Under the pieces are notes generated by a model. The model did not search any database, had not been told where the DNA came from, and was given only the letters and a program-made list of their open reading frames with translations. The position numbers and the translations under genes are program-made. Below, one piece after another: positions 43,999-51,561 of a stretch of 64,000 nucleotides of DNA (position 1 is the stretch's first letter; each line of letters begins with the position of its first letter). This DNA is from Postechiella marina (lineage in GTDB: Bacteria; Bacteroidota; Bacteroidia; Flavobacteriales; Flavobacteriaceae). Location: assembly GCF_039538365.1 (NCBI RefSeq), contig NZ_BAABCA010000002.1, forward strand, positions 1-64,000, read 5' to 3'.

Positions 43999-44422
43999 TT
44001 TCTAATTTTAATACTGCAATATTACAGATAAATAGAGGTTTGTACAAGTTTAGTATAAGGCATTAATAAAGAGGTTATTTAAAAAATAATAATTTATTTA
44101 CTATTAAACATCGTATAAGATTAACGTTTGTTTGTTAATACACTTTTACGGTATGTAATAGGTTAAAATTAAAACCCCTTACTTTTAAATAACCTCTTTT
44201 CTTTTTTATTGTACTTATTTAGATAGTTCGTGGTAAAACCTATTAGGTTAACGCCATAAACTTTGGTAAAGTGACTTAATCGTTTTTTTTTCTATTATGT
44301 AAAGTAATTAAGAGAACTCTTTGCTATTAAAGATTAAACTCAAAAAACGATATTTTGTTACTATTTGTTATTAGAATAGATTTAAATATAGCAAAAAAAA
44401 ATTAAAAATGCTATTTATTAAA
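43999..44422. other. 424-base non-coding region rich in inverted repeats
   Basis: No gene is seen. It contains a 17-bp perfect inverted repeat with arms 44068-44084 and 44184-44200 (listed separately), plus AATAGGTT (near 44157) matched by AACCTATT (near 44237). The rest is AT-rich with no clear promoter or ORF. Confidence 0.5.
44068..44200. repeat. 133-bp element bounded by 17-bp inverted repeats
   Basis: AAAGAGGTTATTTAAAA (44068-44084) is the exact reverse complement of TTTTAAATAACCTCTTT (44184-44200). The enclosed 99 bases carry no gene. Size and structure resemble a miniature inverted-repeat element. An obvious target duplication is not seen. Confidence 0.5.
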
Positions 44423-44785
44423 CTACAAGATGTTGTTTTTAAGCTTTTTAGGTATACTTTTAACAACCATTTTGTAAGAGTGATCTATTAATTGTTTAAC
44501 AAAACTGGGAGGCAATTCGTCTTTAAAAAGCTTTATGGTGTTCCAATGTTTTTTATTCATGTGAAAACCAGGCTCGATACTGTCGTATTCTGCACGAAGC
44601 TCTTGTGCGTATTCTGGGTCGCATTTTAAATTAATAGATTGGGTGCCTGCCTCCCAACCTTTTAAAGAGGTTAGTGCAAACATTTTGCCTAACACTTTAA
44701 AAACTAAAGCATGCTCGTCAAAAGGAAAATCTTCGGTAACGCCCTTTTTGCTTAAACAATAGTTTCTAATTTGATCTACATCCAT
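44423..44785 (-). CDS. MmcQ/YjbR family protein
   Basis: 120 residues. MDVDQIRNYCLSKKGVTEDF, then FKVLGKMFALTSLKGWEAGT, NLKCDPEYAQELRAEY and HMNKKHWNTIKL, match the MmcQ/YjbR (CyaY-like fold) family. Such proteins have a double-wing fold proposed to bind DNA or small ligands, with no proven activity. It has its own ATG, 80 bases after the DUF4230 gene ends, and no clear promoter is seen. Confidence 0.88.
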   Translation of the reverse strand: MDVDQIRNYCLSKKGVTEDFPFDEHALVFKVLGKMFALTSLKGWEAGTQSINLKCDPEYAQELRAEYDSIEPGFHMNKKHWNTIKLFKDELPPSFVKQLIDHSYKMVVKSIPKKLKNNIL

Positions 44786-44865
44786 TAATTTACTTATTAG
44801 CTACTTTTTACTTTATAATGTAGCTTCTATTAAAAGTTTAGTTTTACTTATATAAACTATAACTA

Positions 44866-45474
44866 CTACTGAAGCTTTTTAGTTTCTTTCTCTTCAATTT
44901 TTAAGGCAGAATAATCTAAAGTCCAACCTATAGTTTCAACAATATTTTCCATTAACAAAATGGTTTCTAAAGCTTCTTTTTGGGCTGCTTCTATTAAACC
45001 ACTTTCTGGAACTTTATCTTGAATATGCAATTTAGCTTCTTGGTGTAAACCTGTTAAATCTTTGGCTTCAAATTTATTAAACAATCCATCAGATTTGTCA
45101 TAATAATTTAAATTAGTTTCTATTGATAAGATTTCTGGTTGCGGAAAATGTTCTATTGTAATTTTCTTGTTTACGTTATCTGGTATTAAGGTTATTTTAG
45201 ATAAATCGTAACCCACATAAGCCTTTGCATTTATGACTACTAAAGCTTTTTTTCTGCTAGAAATTAATTTTAAAAAACGCTCTTTAACATCTTCGTAATG
45301 GTATATTTCTGCAAAATCGCCTTCTACAGTTATAAACTTACATACCTTTTTTATTTTATCTAGTAATAAAACAGATTGTGAGTTTACTAACTTTTTTTTG
45401 TTGATAGATTTAAAATAAGTAACAATGCCAAGACTTACCAATGCACCAATTATAATTCCTAAAAAAGCTTCCAT
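44866..45474 (-). CDS. DUF4230 membrane-anchored protein
   Basis: 202 residues with one N-terminal helix (AFLGIIIGALVSLGIVTYF) and a soluble domain: ITVEGDFAEIYHYEDV, KALVVINAKAYVGYDLSKIT and IEHFPQPEILSIETNL are typical of DUF4230. The topology suggests a periplasmic or cytoplasmic face domain; no function is known. It lies 12 bases after the cyclase-family gene, so the two are probably co-transcribed. Confidence 0.85.
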   Translation of the reverse strand: MEAFLGIIIGALVSLGIVTYFKSINKKKLVNSQSVLLLDKIKKVCKFITVEGDFAEIYHYEDVKERFLKLISSRKKALVVINAKAYVGYDLSKITLIPDNVNKKITIEHFPQPEILSIETNLNYYDKSDGLFNKFEAKDLTGLHQEAKLHIQDKVPESGLIEAAQKEALETILLMENIVETIGWTLDYSALKIEEKETKKLQ

Positions 45475-45486
45475 AATTGCTTTGTT

Positions 45487-46236
45487 TTAATTTTCTACTT
45501 TATATAAAATGGGTTTACTTGGTGTGGCATCGTTTTCGAAAGGGGCTATTTGTAAATTTAAAAAATAACAACCATCTTCCACTCTATTTGGCACATAAAT
45601 AAACTCTGTAATGGTAGCATCTAGCCTTAACTTACCTTTAGTGTTCCAAAATGCATTGTGTGCCAAAAGTTGGCAGTCGTCTTTTTCTTTATCTATACTT
45701 GGTAAATCTATTAGCAAATGCTTTACACCTTTTTCTCGTAAATAAATAGCTGCATCCTCTAATAAATATGGCGGATTAGAATGCGAATATTGCCTACTTA
45801 ATTTCTCTTTAGTATTAGGTATTGTTCTTATAACAATAGCCTCTCTCTTTTTGTTACCAATAGTAAATTGTAATTGCTTTTTAGAAATAACTAGATCTTC
45901 CCCAAATTTTTCTGGAGCTACGGTAATAACCTCACTATGAAAAAAAAATTGTTTCAAATTTTTATTAATAGATTGGTTTTCTTTAGTAATATGCCCAACA
46001 CACTCGGTATGTGTACCGTGTGCGTGCGGATTAAAAAATATATTATTAAAATTAATACAAGCACCTTGTTTTACGCTAGCTACCCAATCGCCATCTCTAG
46101 CTGGCTCTATTTTGGGTTGGTCTACATACCAGGCATTTACATTTTGATTTGATGCCTTTATAGACATTGAAATATCAATAGGTTTTGATAAGTCTATTTG
46201 TACTTTTTTTGATTTGAGTTGTATGGTTGTAATCAT
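45487..46236 (-). CDS. Cyclase-family metal-dependent hydrolase (KynB-like)
   Basis: 249 residues. The metal-binding signature HAHGTHTECVGH near residues 72-83 follows the H-x-G-T-H-x-(D/E)-x-x-x-H pattern of the putative cyclase/arylformamidase family, and LIDLPSIDKEKDD provides a later Asp. Members include kynurenine formamidase and isatin hydrolase. The substrate is not clear: no other kynurenine-pathway gene is seen nearby. It lies between hemW and the DUF4230 gene, all on the minus strand. Confidence 0.82.
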   Translation of the reverse strand: MITTIQLKSKKVQIDLSKPIDISMSIKASNQNVNAWYVDQPKIEPARDGDWVASVKQGACINFNNIFFNPHAHGTHTECVGHITKENQSINKNLKQFFFHSEVITVAPEKFGEDLVISKKQLQFTIGNKKREAIVIRTIPNTKEKLSRQYSHSNPPYLLEDAAIYLREKGVKHLLIDLPSIDKEKDDCQLLAHNAFWNTKGKLRLDATITEFIYVPNRVEDGCYFLNLQIAPFENDATPSKPILYKVEN

Positions 46237-46300
46237 TGAATACGAGATTTGTTTTCGGTATTTTAAATTAGATATACCGATAATTTCAAATATAAGTTTT

Positions 46301-47449
46301 TTAATCTAGGAAGAATAATTCTGAAGCTATTCCGTCTACTAAAAACTTTCCTTTTTCTGTAGTTTTCAAAATAAAAAGACTGGCTTCATCATTGCTTTTA
46401 TCATACAACAAGACACCTTCTTTTATAAATTTTTCTGATGCTTTTTTTAAATATTGAAGGTAAGAATCTCCAAAATCTGTTTTAATTTTATTTAACGACA
46501 CACCCCAAATAGTACGAAGACCTGTCATAACATACTCGTTATATTGATCTTGTATTGATAAGTTTTCTATAGTATTTGGCAAACTATTATTTTTTATAGC
46601 TTTTATATACTGGGCATTGTTTGCCACATTCCAACTACGCTGTGTTTTATTAAACGAATGTGCAGATGGGCCAATACCAATGTAATGTTTACCTTGCCAA
46701 TACGATGTGTTATGTTTAGAGAAATAATTTGACTTTCCAAAATTTGAAATTTCGTAATGTATAAAACCTTGTGCTTTGGTTGCTTTTACTAAATGATTAA
46801 AATGTTGCAATGCCAAAGCCTCGTCTAGAGGTGGATATTTTCCGGTTTCTATAAAAGCATCTAATGCTGTTTTAGGCTCTACCGTTAGTGCATAACTAGA
46901 AATATGATTAATACCAAAACCAAAAGCTATTTGTAAGTTCTCGTTCCATTTTTCTATACTCATATTAGGAATACCATAAATTAAATCGATAGTAATATTA
47001 TCGAAATAACGTGTTGCTTCCAACAAACATTTTTTTGCTTCTTTAGAGCTGTGTGCGCGGTTCATACTTTTTAAATCGTCTTCAAAAAAAGATTGAATGC
47101 CTATACTTAACCTATTTATTGGGCTTTTTGACAAGTCTGCTACCCTACCTCCAGATAAATCGTCTGGATTCGCTTCTAATGTTATTTCTGGATTAGTAGT
47201 AACCGTATAATTTTTATAAACCGCATCTAGAATTACATCCAATTCTTTATTAGTTAACAAGCTTGGCGTACCACCACCAAAATAAATAGTATTTATGGTT
47301 TGATTTTTAAGTTCTTCTTTGCGTAAAACAAGCTCTTTTACCAAAGCAAGAACTAAATCGTCTTTCTTTTTTAACGAGGTAGAAAAATGAAAATCGCAAT
47401 AAAAACATGCTTGTTTGCAAAAGGGAATGTGTATGTAAATACCAGCCAT
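46301..47449 (-). CDS. hemW: Heme chaperone HemW (radical SAM)
   Basis: 382 residues. The radical SAM cluster motif CKQACFYC has C11, C15 and C18. FGGGTPSLL near residue 57 contacts SAM, and TLEANPDDLSGGRVADL and RLSIGIQSFFEDDLKSMNRA follow. It lacks the extra N-terminal Cys of true coproporphyrinogen oxidase HemN, fitting HemW, which inserts heme into respiratory enzymes. The C-terminal HemN_C domain ends with TTEKGKFLVDGIASELF. It follows ruvC on the same strand after 26 bases. Confidence 0.9.
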   Translation of the reverse strand: MAGIYIHIPFCKQACFYCDFHFSTSLKKKDDLVLALVKELVLRKEELKNQTINTIYFGGGTPSLLTNKELDVILDAVYKNYTVTTNPEITLEANPDDLSGGRVADLSKSPINRLSIGIQSFFEDDLKSMNRAHSSKEAKKCLLEATRYFDNITIDLIYGIPNMSIEKWNENLQIAFGFGINHISSYALTVEPKTALDAFIETGKYPPLDEALALQHFNHLVKATKAQGFIHYEISNFGKSNYFSKHNTSYWQGKHYIGIGPSAHSFNKTQRSWNVANNAQYIKAIKNNSLPNTIENLSIQDQYNEYVMTGLRTIWGVSLNKIKTDFGDSYLQYLKKASEKFIKEGVLLYDKSNDEASLFILKTTEKGKFLVDGIASELFFLD

Positions 47450-47475
47450 TAAAATTGAATTACAATAAATATAAA

Positions 47476-48030
47476 TTACTTTTTAACTCGATCTTCATTT
47501 TGCTTTACAAAAGCACCCCATCCCGAATAACTCTTACCAACACTAACACGATTAGAGTTATAGAAATGGCAAACAGCTGCTGCCAATCCATCCGTAGCAT
47601 CTAAATTTTTAGGTAATGTTTTTAAGCCCAACAAACTTTGCAGCATCTTTGCTACTTGCTCTTTGCTTGCATTTCCATTTCCAGTTATGGCCATTTTTAT
47701 TTTTTTTGGCAAGTATTCTGTAATAGCAACTTCTCTACTTAAACCCGCAGCCATAGCAACACCTTGTGCTCTGCCTAATTTTAACATACTCTGCACATTT
47801 TTACCAAAAAAGGGTGCTTCAATAGCTATTTCGTCAGGGTTATGGGTGTCAATAAGCTCTATGGTACGCTCAAAAATAAGTTTCAACTTTATATAAGGGT
47901 CGCTGTATTTTTTCAAATCTAATTCATTCATCTGAATAAATTCCATCTTCTTTCCAACCACCTTTATAACGCCAAATCCCATAATGGTTGTTCCTGGATC
48001 TATGCCCAATATAATTCTTTCCTTATTCAT
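47476..48030 (-). CDS. ruvC: Crossover junction endodeoxyribonuclease RuvC
   Basis: 184 residues. Catalytic acid D11 lies in LGIDPGTTIMGFGVI, the first Glu in IAIEAPFFGKNVQS, and the last Asp residues in LDATDGLAAAVCH, as in RuvC. GNGNASKEQVAKML matches the DNA-binding loop. It cleaves Holliday junctions with RuvAB. Length is normal. Its start overlaps the end of the upstream outer membrane protein gene by 8 bases, and hemW follows. Confidence 0.93.
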   Translation of the reverse strand: MNKERIILGIDPGTTIMGFGVIKVVGKKMEFIQMNELDLKKYSDPYIKLKLIFERTIELIDTHNPDEIAIEAPFFGKNVQSMLKLGRAQGVAMAAGLSREVAITEYLPKKIKMAITGNGNASKEQVAKMLQSLLGLKTLPKNLDATDGLAAAVCHFYNSNRVSVGKSYSGWGAFVKQNEDRVKK

Positions 48031-48670
48031 TTCTCACACAATAATAACAACCACTTAACGACAAAGAAATGCCTATGGTTATTGCAAAAACATCTCCATT
48101 AAACGATCCAAAACCATTAGCAACCGGACTAAAATCGTCTCCAAAACCTAAAACATACGATGTATCTAAATATAACGAAACAGCATCTGTAAGTCCGTAA
48201 TGCACCTCTAAACCACCCATAACATTTAAAAAAGAGGTTTTATTCTCTGCATAATCGCGAAGCGGTTTTACAAAAGTAAAACCTGGTCCTGCATGTGGAA
48301 AAAGACCTATACGCGATGGTAAATAACCAAACAATCTACTTGCATTATAAACCAACTGGGTATTAATTCGGGTGTAATTTACTTTAAAATCGGGTGTATT
48401 ATTTAAATTAGAAAAACTATTAAATCCAAAATCTAACTTAGCACCAAGTTTAGGTTTAAACATATACTGCACACCTAAATTAACAGATGGAAAATTAATA
48501 GATTTAGACTTAAAACCATCAACAAAACCATCGGCCGAAGGGCTATTTAAACCCAAAGCCAATTGTGCTTTAAAAGTACTTGTGTCTCCTTGAGCCTGCC
48601 CTAAAAAAGCACACCATACAAGTGTTATAAATAAAAATAGTGTTTTAAAAGGTTTTAAATTTGAGGACAT
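48023..48670 (-). CDS. Outer membrane beta-barrel protein
   Basis: 215 residues from ATG 48670 (an upstream ATG at 48694 adds eight residues before the signal). The signal peptide ends FLGQAQ. QLALGLNSPSADGFVDGF, NLGVQYMFKPKLGAKLDFGF and GGLEVHYGLTDAVSLYLDTS alternate in a porin/OmpA-barrel manner, with about eight strands. It ends in ISLSLSGCYYCVRNE, with two unusual Cys near the terminus. It sits ahead of ruvC with an 8-base overlap, and is divergent from the flippase-like gene with only 26 bases between starts. Confidence 0.7.
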   Translation of the reverse strand: MSSNLKPFKTLFLFITLVWCAFLGQAQGDTSTFKAQLALGLNSPSADGFVDGFKSKSINFPSVNLGVQYMFKPKLGAKLDFGFNSFSNLNNTPDFKVNYTRINTQLVYNASRLFGYLPSRIGLFPHAGPGFTFVKPLRDYAENKTSFLNVMGGLEVHYGLTDAVSLYLDTSYVLGFGDDFSPVANGFGSFNGDVFAITIGISLSLSGCYYCVRNE

Positions 48671-48696
48671 GCAACAATATTGGTTTATTTGCAATT

Positions 48697-49671
48697 ATGA
48701 TTAGCTCACTAACACACAAAACTAAACAATTCTTTTTTGTGCTTATTAAATTAAGCGTAGTATTGGCTGCTTTTTATTTTATTTATCATAAACTTACAAA
48801 AAACACACAACTAAGCTTCCCTGATTTTATCGATTTTTTATCAAAAAACCAAGTGTTTTCCATTAAAAACAGTTCTTTTTTAATTGTTTTAAGCCTTTTT
48901 AATTGGTTTTTCGAAATATTTAAATGGAAAATTTTAGTATTGCCATTAAAAAAAATAAATTTTATAACAGCAACTCAACAAAGTTTAGCGTCTTTAACAG
49001 CATCGTTATTTACACCCAATAGAATTGGCGAATATGGAGCAAAAGCCATGTATTACCACGCCAATTTAAGAAAACAAATTATGGGTGTTAATTTACTTAG
49101 CAATACGCTGCAAATGGCTGTAACATGTATTTTAGGCTCTATAGGTTTTGTCTTTTTTACTGTGCAACACCAAATTAATACCAACTACCATAAATTAGCT
49201 GTAGCATTTACTTTTCTCTGCTGCTCCATTTTAATTGTTATTTACATTTTAAAGCACAAAAAACTTAAAAACAAATGGTTTTCGTTTAATAAATTAAAAC
49301 AAGCACTTAGTAATTATCCTAAAAGCAACCTTAGCTCAGGACTTTTATTATCTTTAATACGCTATGCTATTTTTTCGTTTCAGCTATACATATTATTGCA
49401 TTTTTTTGGTGTAAACATCTCTTATTTTACAGCTATGCCTGCCATTACCACAATGTATTTAGTAGCATCTATTATACCGTCTATATTTATTTTCGATGTG
49501 GTAGTTAAAGGTAGTATAGCTGTGTATATATTTGCTTTTTTACAGGTAAACCATATTATTGTTTTAAGTGTAGTAACATTAATGTGGTTGTTAAACTTTG
49601 TACTGCCAAGTATAGTTGGTAGCTATTATGTAATAAGCTATAAATTGCCAAAACAAACTGTAAATACATGA
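48697..49671 (+). CDS. Flippase-like integral membrane protein (UPF0104/LPG synthase TM)
   Basis: 324 residues from ATG 48697, with about eight membrane helices. ASLFTPNRIGEYGAKAMYYH near residue 105 is the hallmark of the lysylphosphatidylglycerol synthase TM/UPF0104 (AglD2-like) family. It has no soluble synthase domain. Such proteins are thought to move or build lipid-linked sugars. The ATGA overlap with the following glycosyltransferase supports a joint role in membrane or envelope glycolipid formation. Confidence 0.82.
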   Translation: MISSLTHKTKQFFFVLIKLSVVLAAFYFIYHKLTKNTQLSFPDFIDFLSKNQVFSIKNSSFLIVLSLFNWFFEIFKWKILVLPLKKINFITATQQSLASLTASLFTPNRIGEYGAKAMYYHANLRKQIMGVNLLSNTLQMAVTCILGSIGFVFFTVQHQINTNYHKLAVAFTFLCCSILIVIYILKHKKLKNKWFSFNKLKQALSNYPKSNLSSGLLLSLIRYAIFSFQLYILLHFFGVNISYFTAMPAITTMYLVASIIPSIFIFDVVVKGSIAVYIFAFLQVNHIIVLSVVTLMWLLNFVLPSIVGSYYVISYKLPKQTVNT

Positions 49672-50795
49672 TTTTACTTTCTATTTTTACAACCCTAATC
49701 TACCTTGTTTTAATAGGAAGTTTTATTATTGGATTTAATAAAATCAAACTGTTTTCTATTAAAAACATACCCGAAGAAACTACCTTCTCTATTATTATAC
49801 CTTTTAGAAATGAAGCCCAAAATTTACCATTTTTATTACAGTCTATAACAAAGCTAAAATACGCTACAACCTTTTTCGAAATTATTTTTGTAGACGATGA
49901 TTCTTCAGATGCTTCTGTAAGCATAATTAACAAATGGGCTCAAAAAAACACATTTATAAATATTTCAATTATAAAGAATATAAGGCATAGTAATTCACCT
50001 AAAAAAGACGCAATAACCCTTGCTATAAACCATGCTAATAAAGACTGGATTTTAACCACCGATGCCGATTGCCATTTACCACCACACTGGTTAAATAGCT
50101 TTAACCAATACATAAAAAAAACTAACGCCTTGTGCATTGCAGCACCAGTAACTTATAACCCTACAAACACCTTTTTAAATCGGTTTCAATTACTCGATTT
50201 TTTTAGTTTGCAAGGCGCAACCATTGGTGGTTTTGGCATAAAAAAGCCTTTTTTATGTAATGGTGCCAATTTTGGATATAAAAAAGACTTATTTCTTGAA
50301 TTAAACGGTTTTAGTGGTAACAACAATATTGCTAGCGGAGACGATATTTTTCTGCTAGAAAAAGTTTTAAAACACCACCCAAAACAACTTCATTATTTAA
50401 AAAGCAAACACGCCATAGTAACTACCAATTCGCAAGAAACCATAAAAAAACTAGTGTCGCAACGCCTACGCTGGGCATCAAAAACAAGCCATTACAACAA
50501 TGTTTTTGGAAAACTAGCTGGACTTATTGTACTGCTAATAAATGCTTTTATTGTTATAACAACAATAGTGGTGTTTTTAAATTCTATCCATATAAAAACC
50601 CTACTTTATATGTTATTTATAAAAGCGAGTATAGATGTTCTTTTAATCTATAAAACAGCAGTGTTTTTCAATCAAAAAAAAGTATTAAAAAGCTATGTTT
50701 TGGCATTAATAATCTATCCTTTTTTTAGCACTTATATTGCATTTATTTCAACCTTTAAAAGTTATAAATGGAAAGACAGAGCCTTTAAAAAATAA
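49668..50795 (+). CDS. Family 2 glycosyltransferase, membrane-bound
   Basis: 375 residues. An N-terminal helix is followed by the GT-A fold: FSIIIPFRNEAQNLPFLL, FEIIFVDDDSSDAS, TTDADCHLPPHW (DxD) and GDDIFLLE, then QRLRWASK (Q-x-x-R-W), typical of processive or lipid-directed GT2 enzymes. C-terminal helices (LAGLIVLLINAFIVITTIVV and others) anchor it. It probably transfers a hexose to a lipid or polysaccharide; the acceptor is unknown. Overlaps the flippase-like gene by 4 bases. Confidence 0.9.
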   Translation: MILLSIFTTLIYLVLIGSFIIGFNKIKLFSIKNIPEETTFSIIIPFRNEAQNLPFLLQSITKLKYATTFFEIIFVDDDSSDASVSIINKWAQKNTFINISIIKNIRHSNSPKKDAITLAINHANKDWILTTDADCHLPPHWLNSFNQYIKKTNALCIAAPVTYNPTNTFLNRFQLLDFFSLQGATIGGFGIKKPFLCNGANFGYKKDLFLELNGFSGNNNIASGDDIFLLEKVLKHHPKQLHYLKSKHAIVTTNSQETIKKLVSQRLRWASKTSHYNNVFGKLAGLIVLLINAFIVITTIVVFLNSIHIKTLLYMLFIKASIDVLLIYKTAVFFNQKKVLKSYVLALIIYPFFSTYIAFISTFKSYKWKDRAFKK

Positions 50796-50798
50796 TAT

Positions 50799-50904
50799 GG
50801 GCGTTACCCCAAAAAAGGGGTCTGGCTTTCGGCAGTCGCTTTTTTGTGTTGCATAAGTGCAACAACACAAAAAGAGCTTCAACAAAGCCTCAATCCTTAA
50901 CGCA
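50799..50904 (+). repeat. Dispersed intergenic repeat, copy C
   Basis: Begins GGGCGTTACCCCAAAAAAGG and ends AATCCTTAACGC, with an inner hairpin GTTGCATAAGTGCAAC between T-run and A-run arms. It starts 3 bases after the stop of the glycosyltransferase, in the same direction, as copies A and B do with their genes. The outer ends match those of copies A and B; the inner sequence diverges. Confidence 0.7.
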
Positions 50905-50929
50905 GAGTCAAGTTAAATCTCATTTTTAA

Positions 50930-51406
50930 TTAGTTTACATTAATTATAATAGGCAGTGTAAACTCGGTTTTAACCTGTTGGCCACGTTTAATAGCAGGAA
51001 ATATTTTAGGTAAAGAATCTAAACTTTTATGTAATAATTTTTTAATTTCTGGAATACTAACCAAAGTACTCGAATCTATTTTAGTTTGTAGCAATTGTAA
51101 CTTACCCGTTTCTGAAACCTGAAAACTCAACACAACAGTATCGTTAATGTCTTGATAAACAAAGACATCTTCATTTTGTAAAAAACCAGAAATATGCTGC
51201 ACCAACACCTGCTGAAAACAATCTTTTCGCTCTTGTTTAAACTCCACAGAGTCGCATTGAGAAAAACTAGGATACTCATCTACTTCGCTCCAATTAAAAG
51301 TTTGCAACTCTTCTTTTAAAATAGCTTCGGTAGATGTTTTTTTTACATCAAAATACTCGCAAGAAACGACCATTAAAACCAATAATAAAATGTAAAAAGA
51401 CCTCAT
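50930..51406 (-). CDS. Lipoprotein resembling the C-terminal domain of the nearby BlaR1-like protein
   Basis: 158 residues. The signal ends LMVVSC (C16). The mature part has CDSVEFKQERKDCFQQVLVQ and ends LPKIFPAIKRGQQVKTEFTL PIIINV. The same layout (Cys, CF, then LPKMIPGKHKGKNVNVLYSL PIIFEV) closes the M56 protein at 51562, a TonB-C-like domain. It may be a free-standing periplasmic paralog of that domain. The gene lies downstream of the M56 gene but beyond its terminator, so it is a separate unit. Confidence 0.55.
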   Translation of the reverse strand: MRSFYILLLVLMVVSCEYFDVKKTSTEAILKEELQTFNWSEVDEYPSFSQCDSVEFKQERKDCFQQVLVQHISGFLQNEDVFVYQDINDTVVLSFQVSETGKLQLLQTKIDSSTLVSIPEIKKLLHKSLDSLPKIFPAIKRGQQVKTEFTLPIIINVN

Positions 51407-51512
51407 ATATAAAAGCTTGGCTCAAAAATACACTTTTTTTAGATTTTAATCTCTTTTCAAAAATTTAAGATTCATTTTCATACAGATCTAAATATATTAT
51501 ACCTAAAAATAA

Positions 51513-51539
51513 AAAAACCGAAGTTTAAACTCCGGTTTT
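51513..51539. terminator. Intrinsic terminator
   Basis: ACCGAAGTTTAAACTCCGGT is a near-perfect palindrome flanked by an A run and a T run, 22 bases after the M56 gene stop (minus strand). Confidence 0.8.
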
Positions 51540-51561
51540 AAATAAAATGTATAAAATAAAT

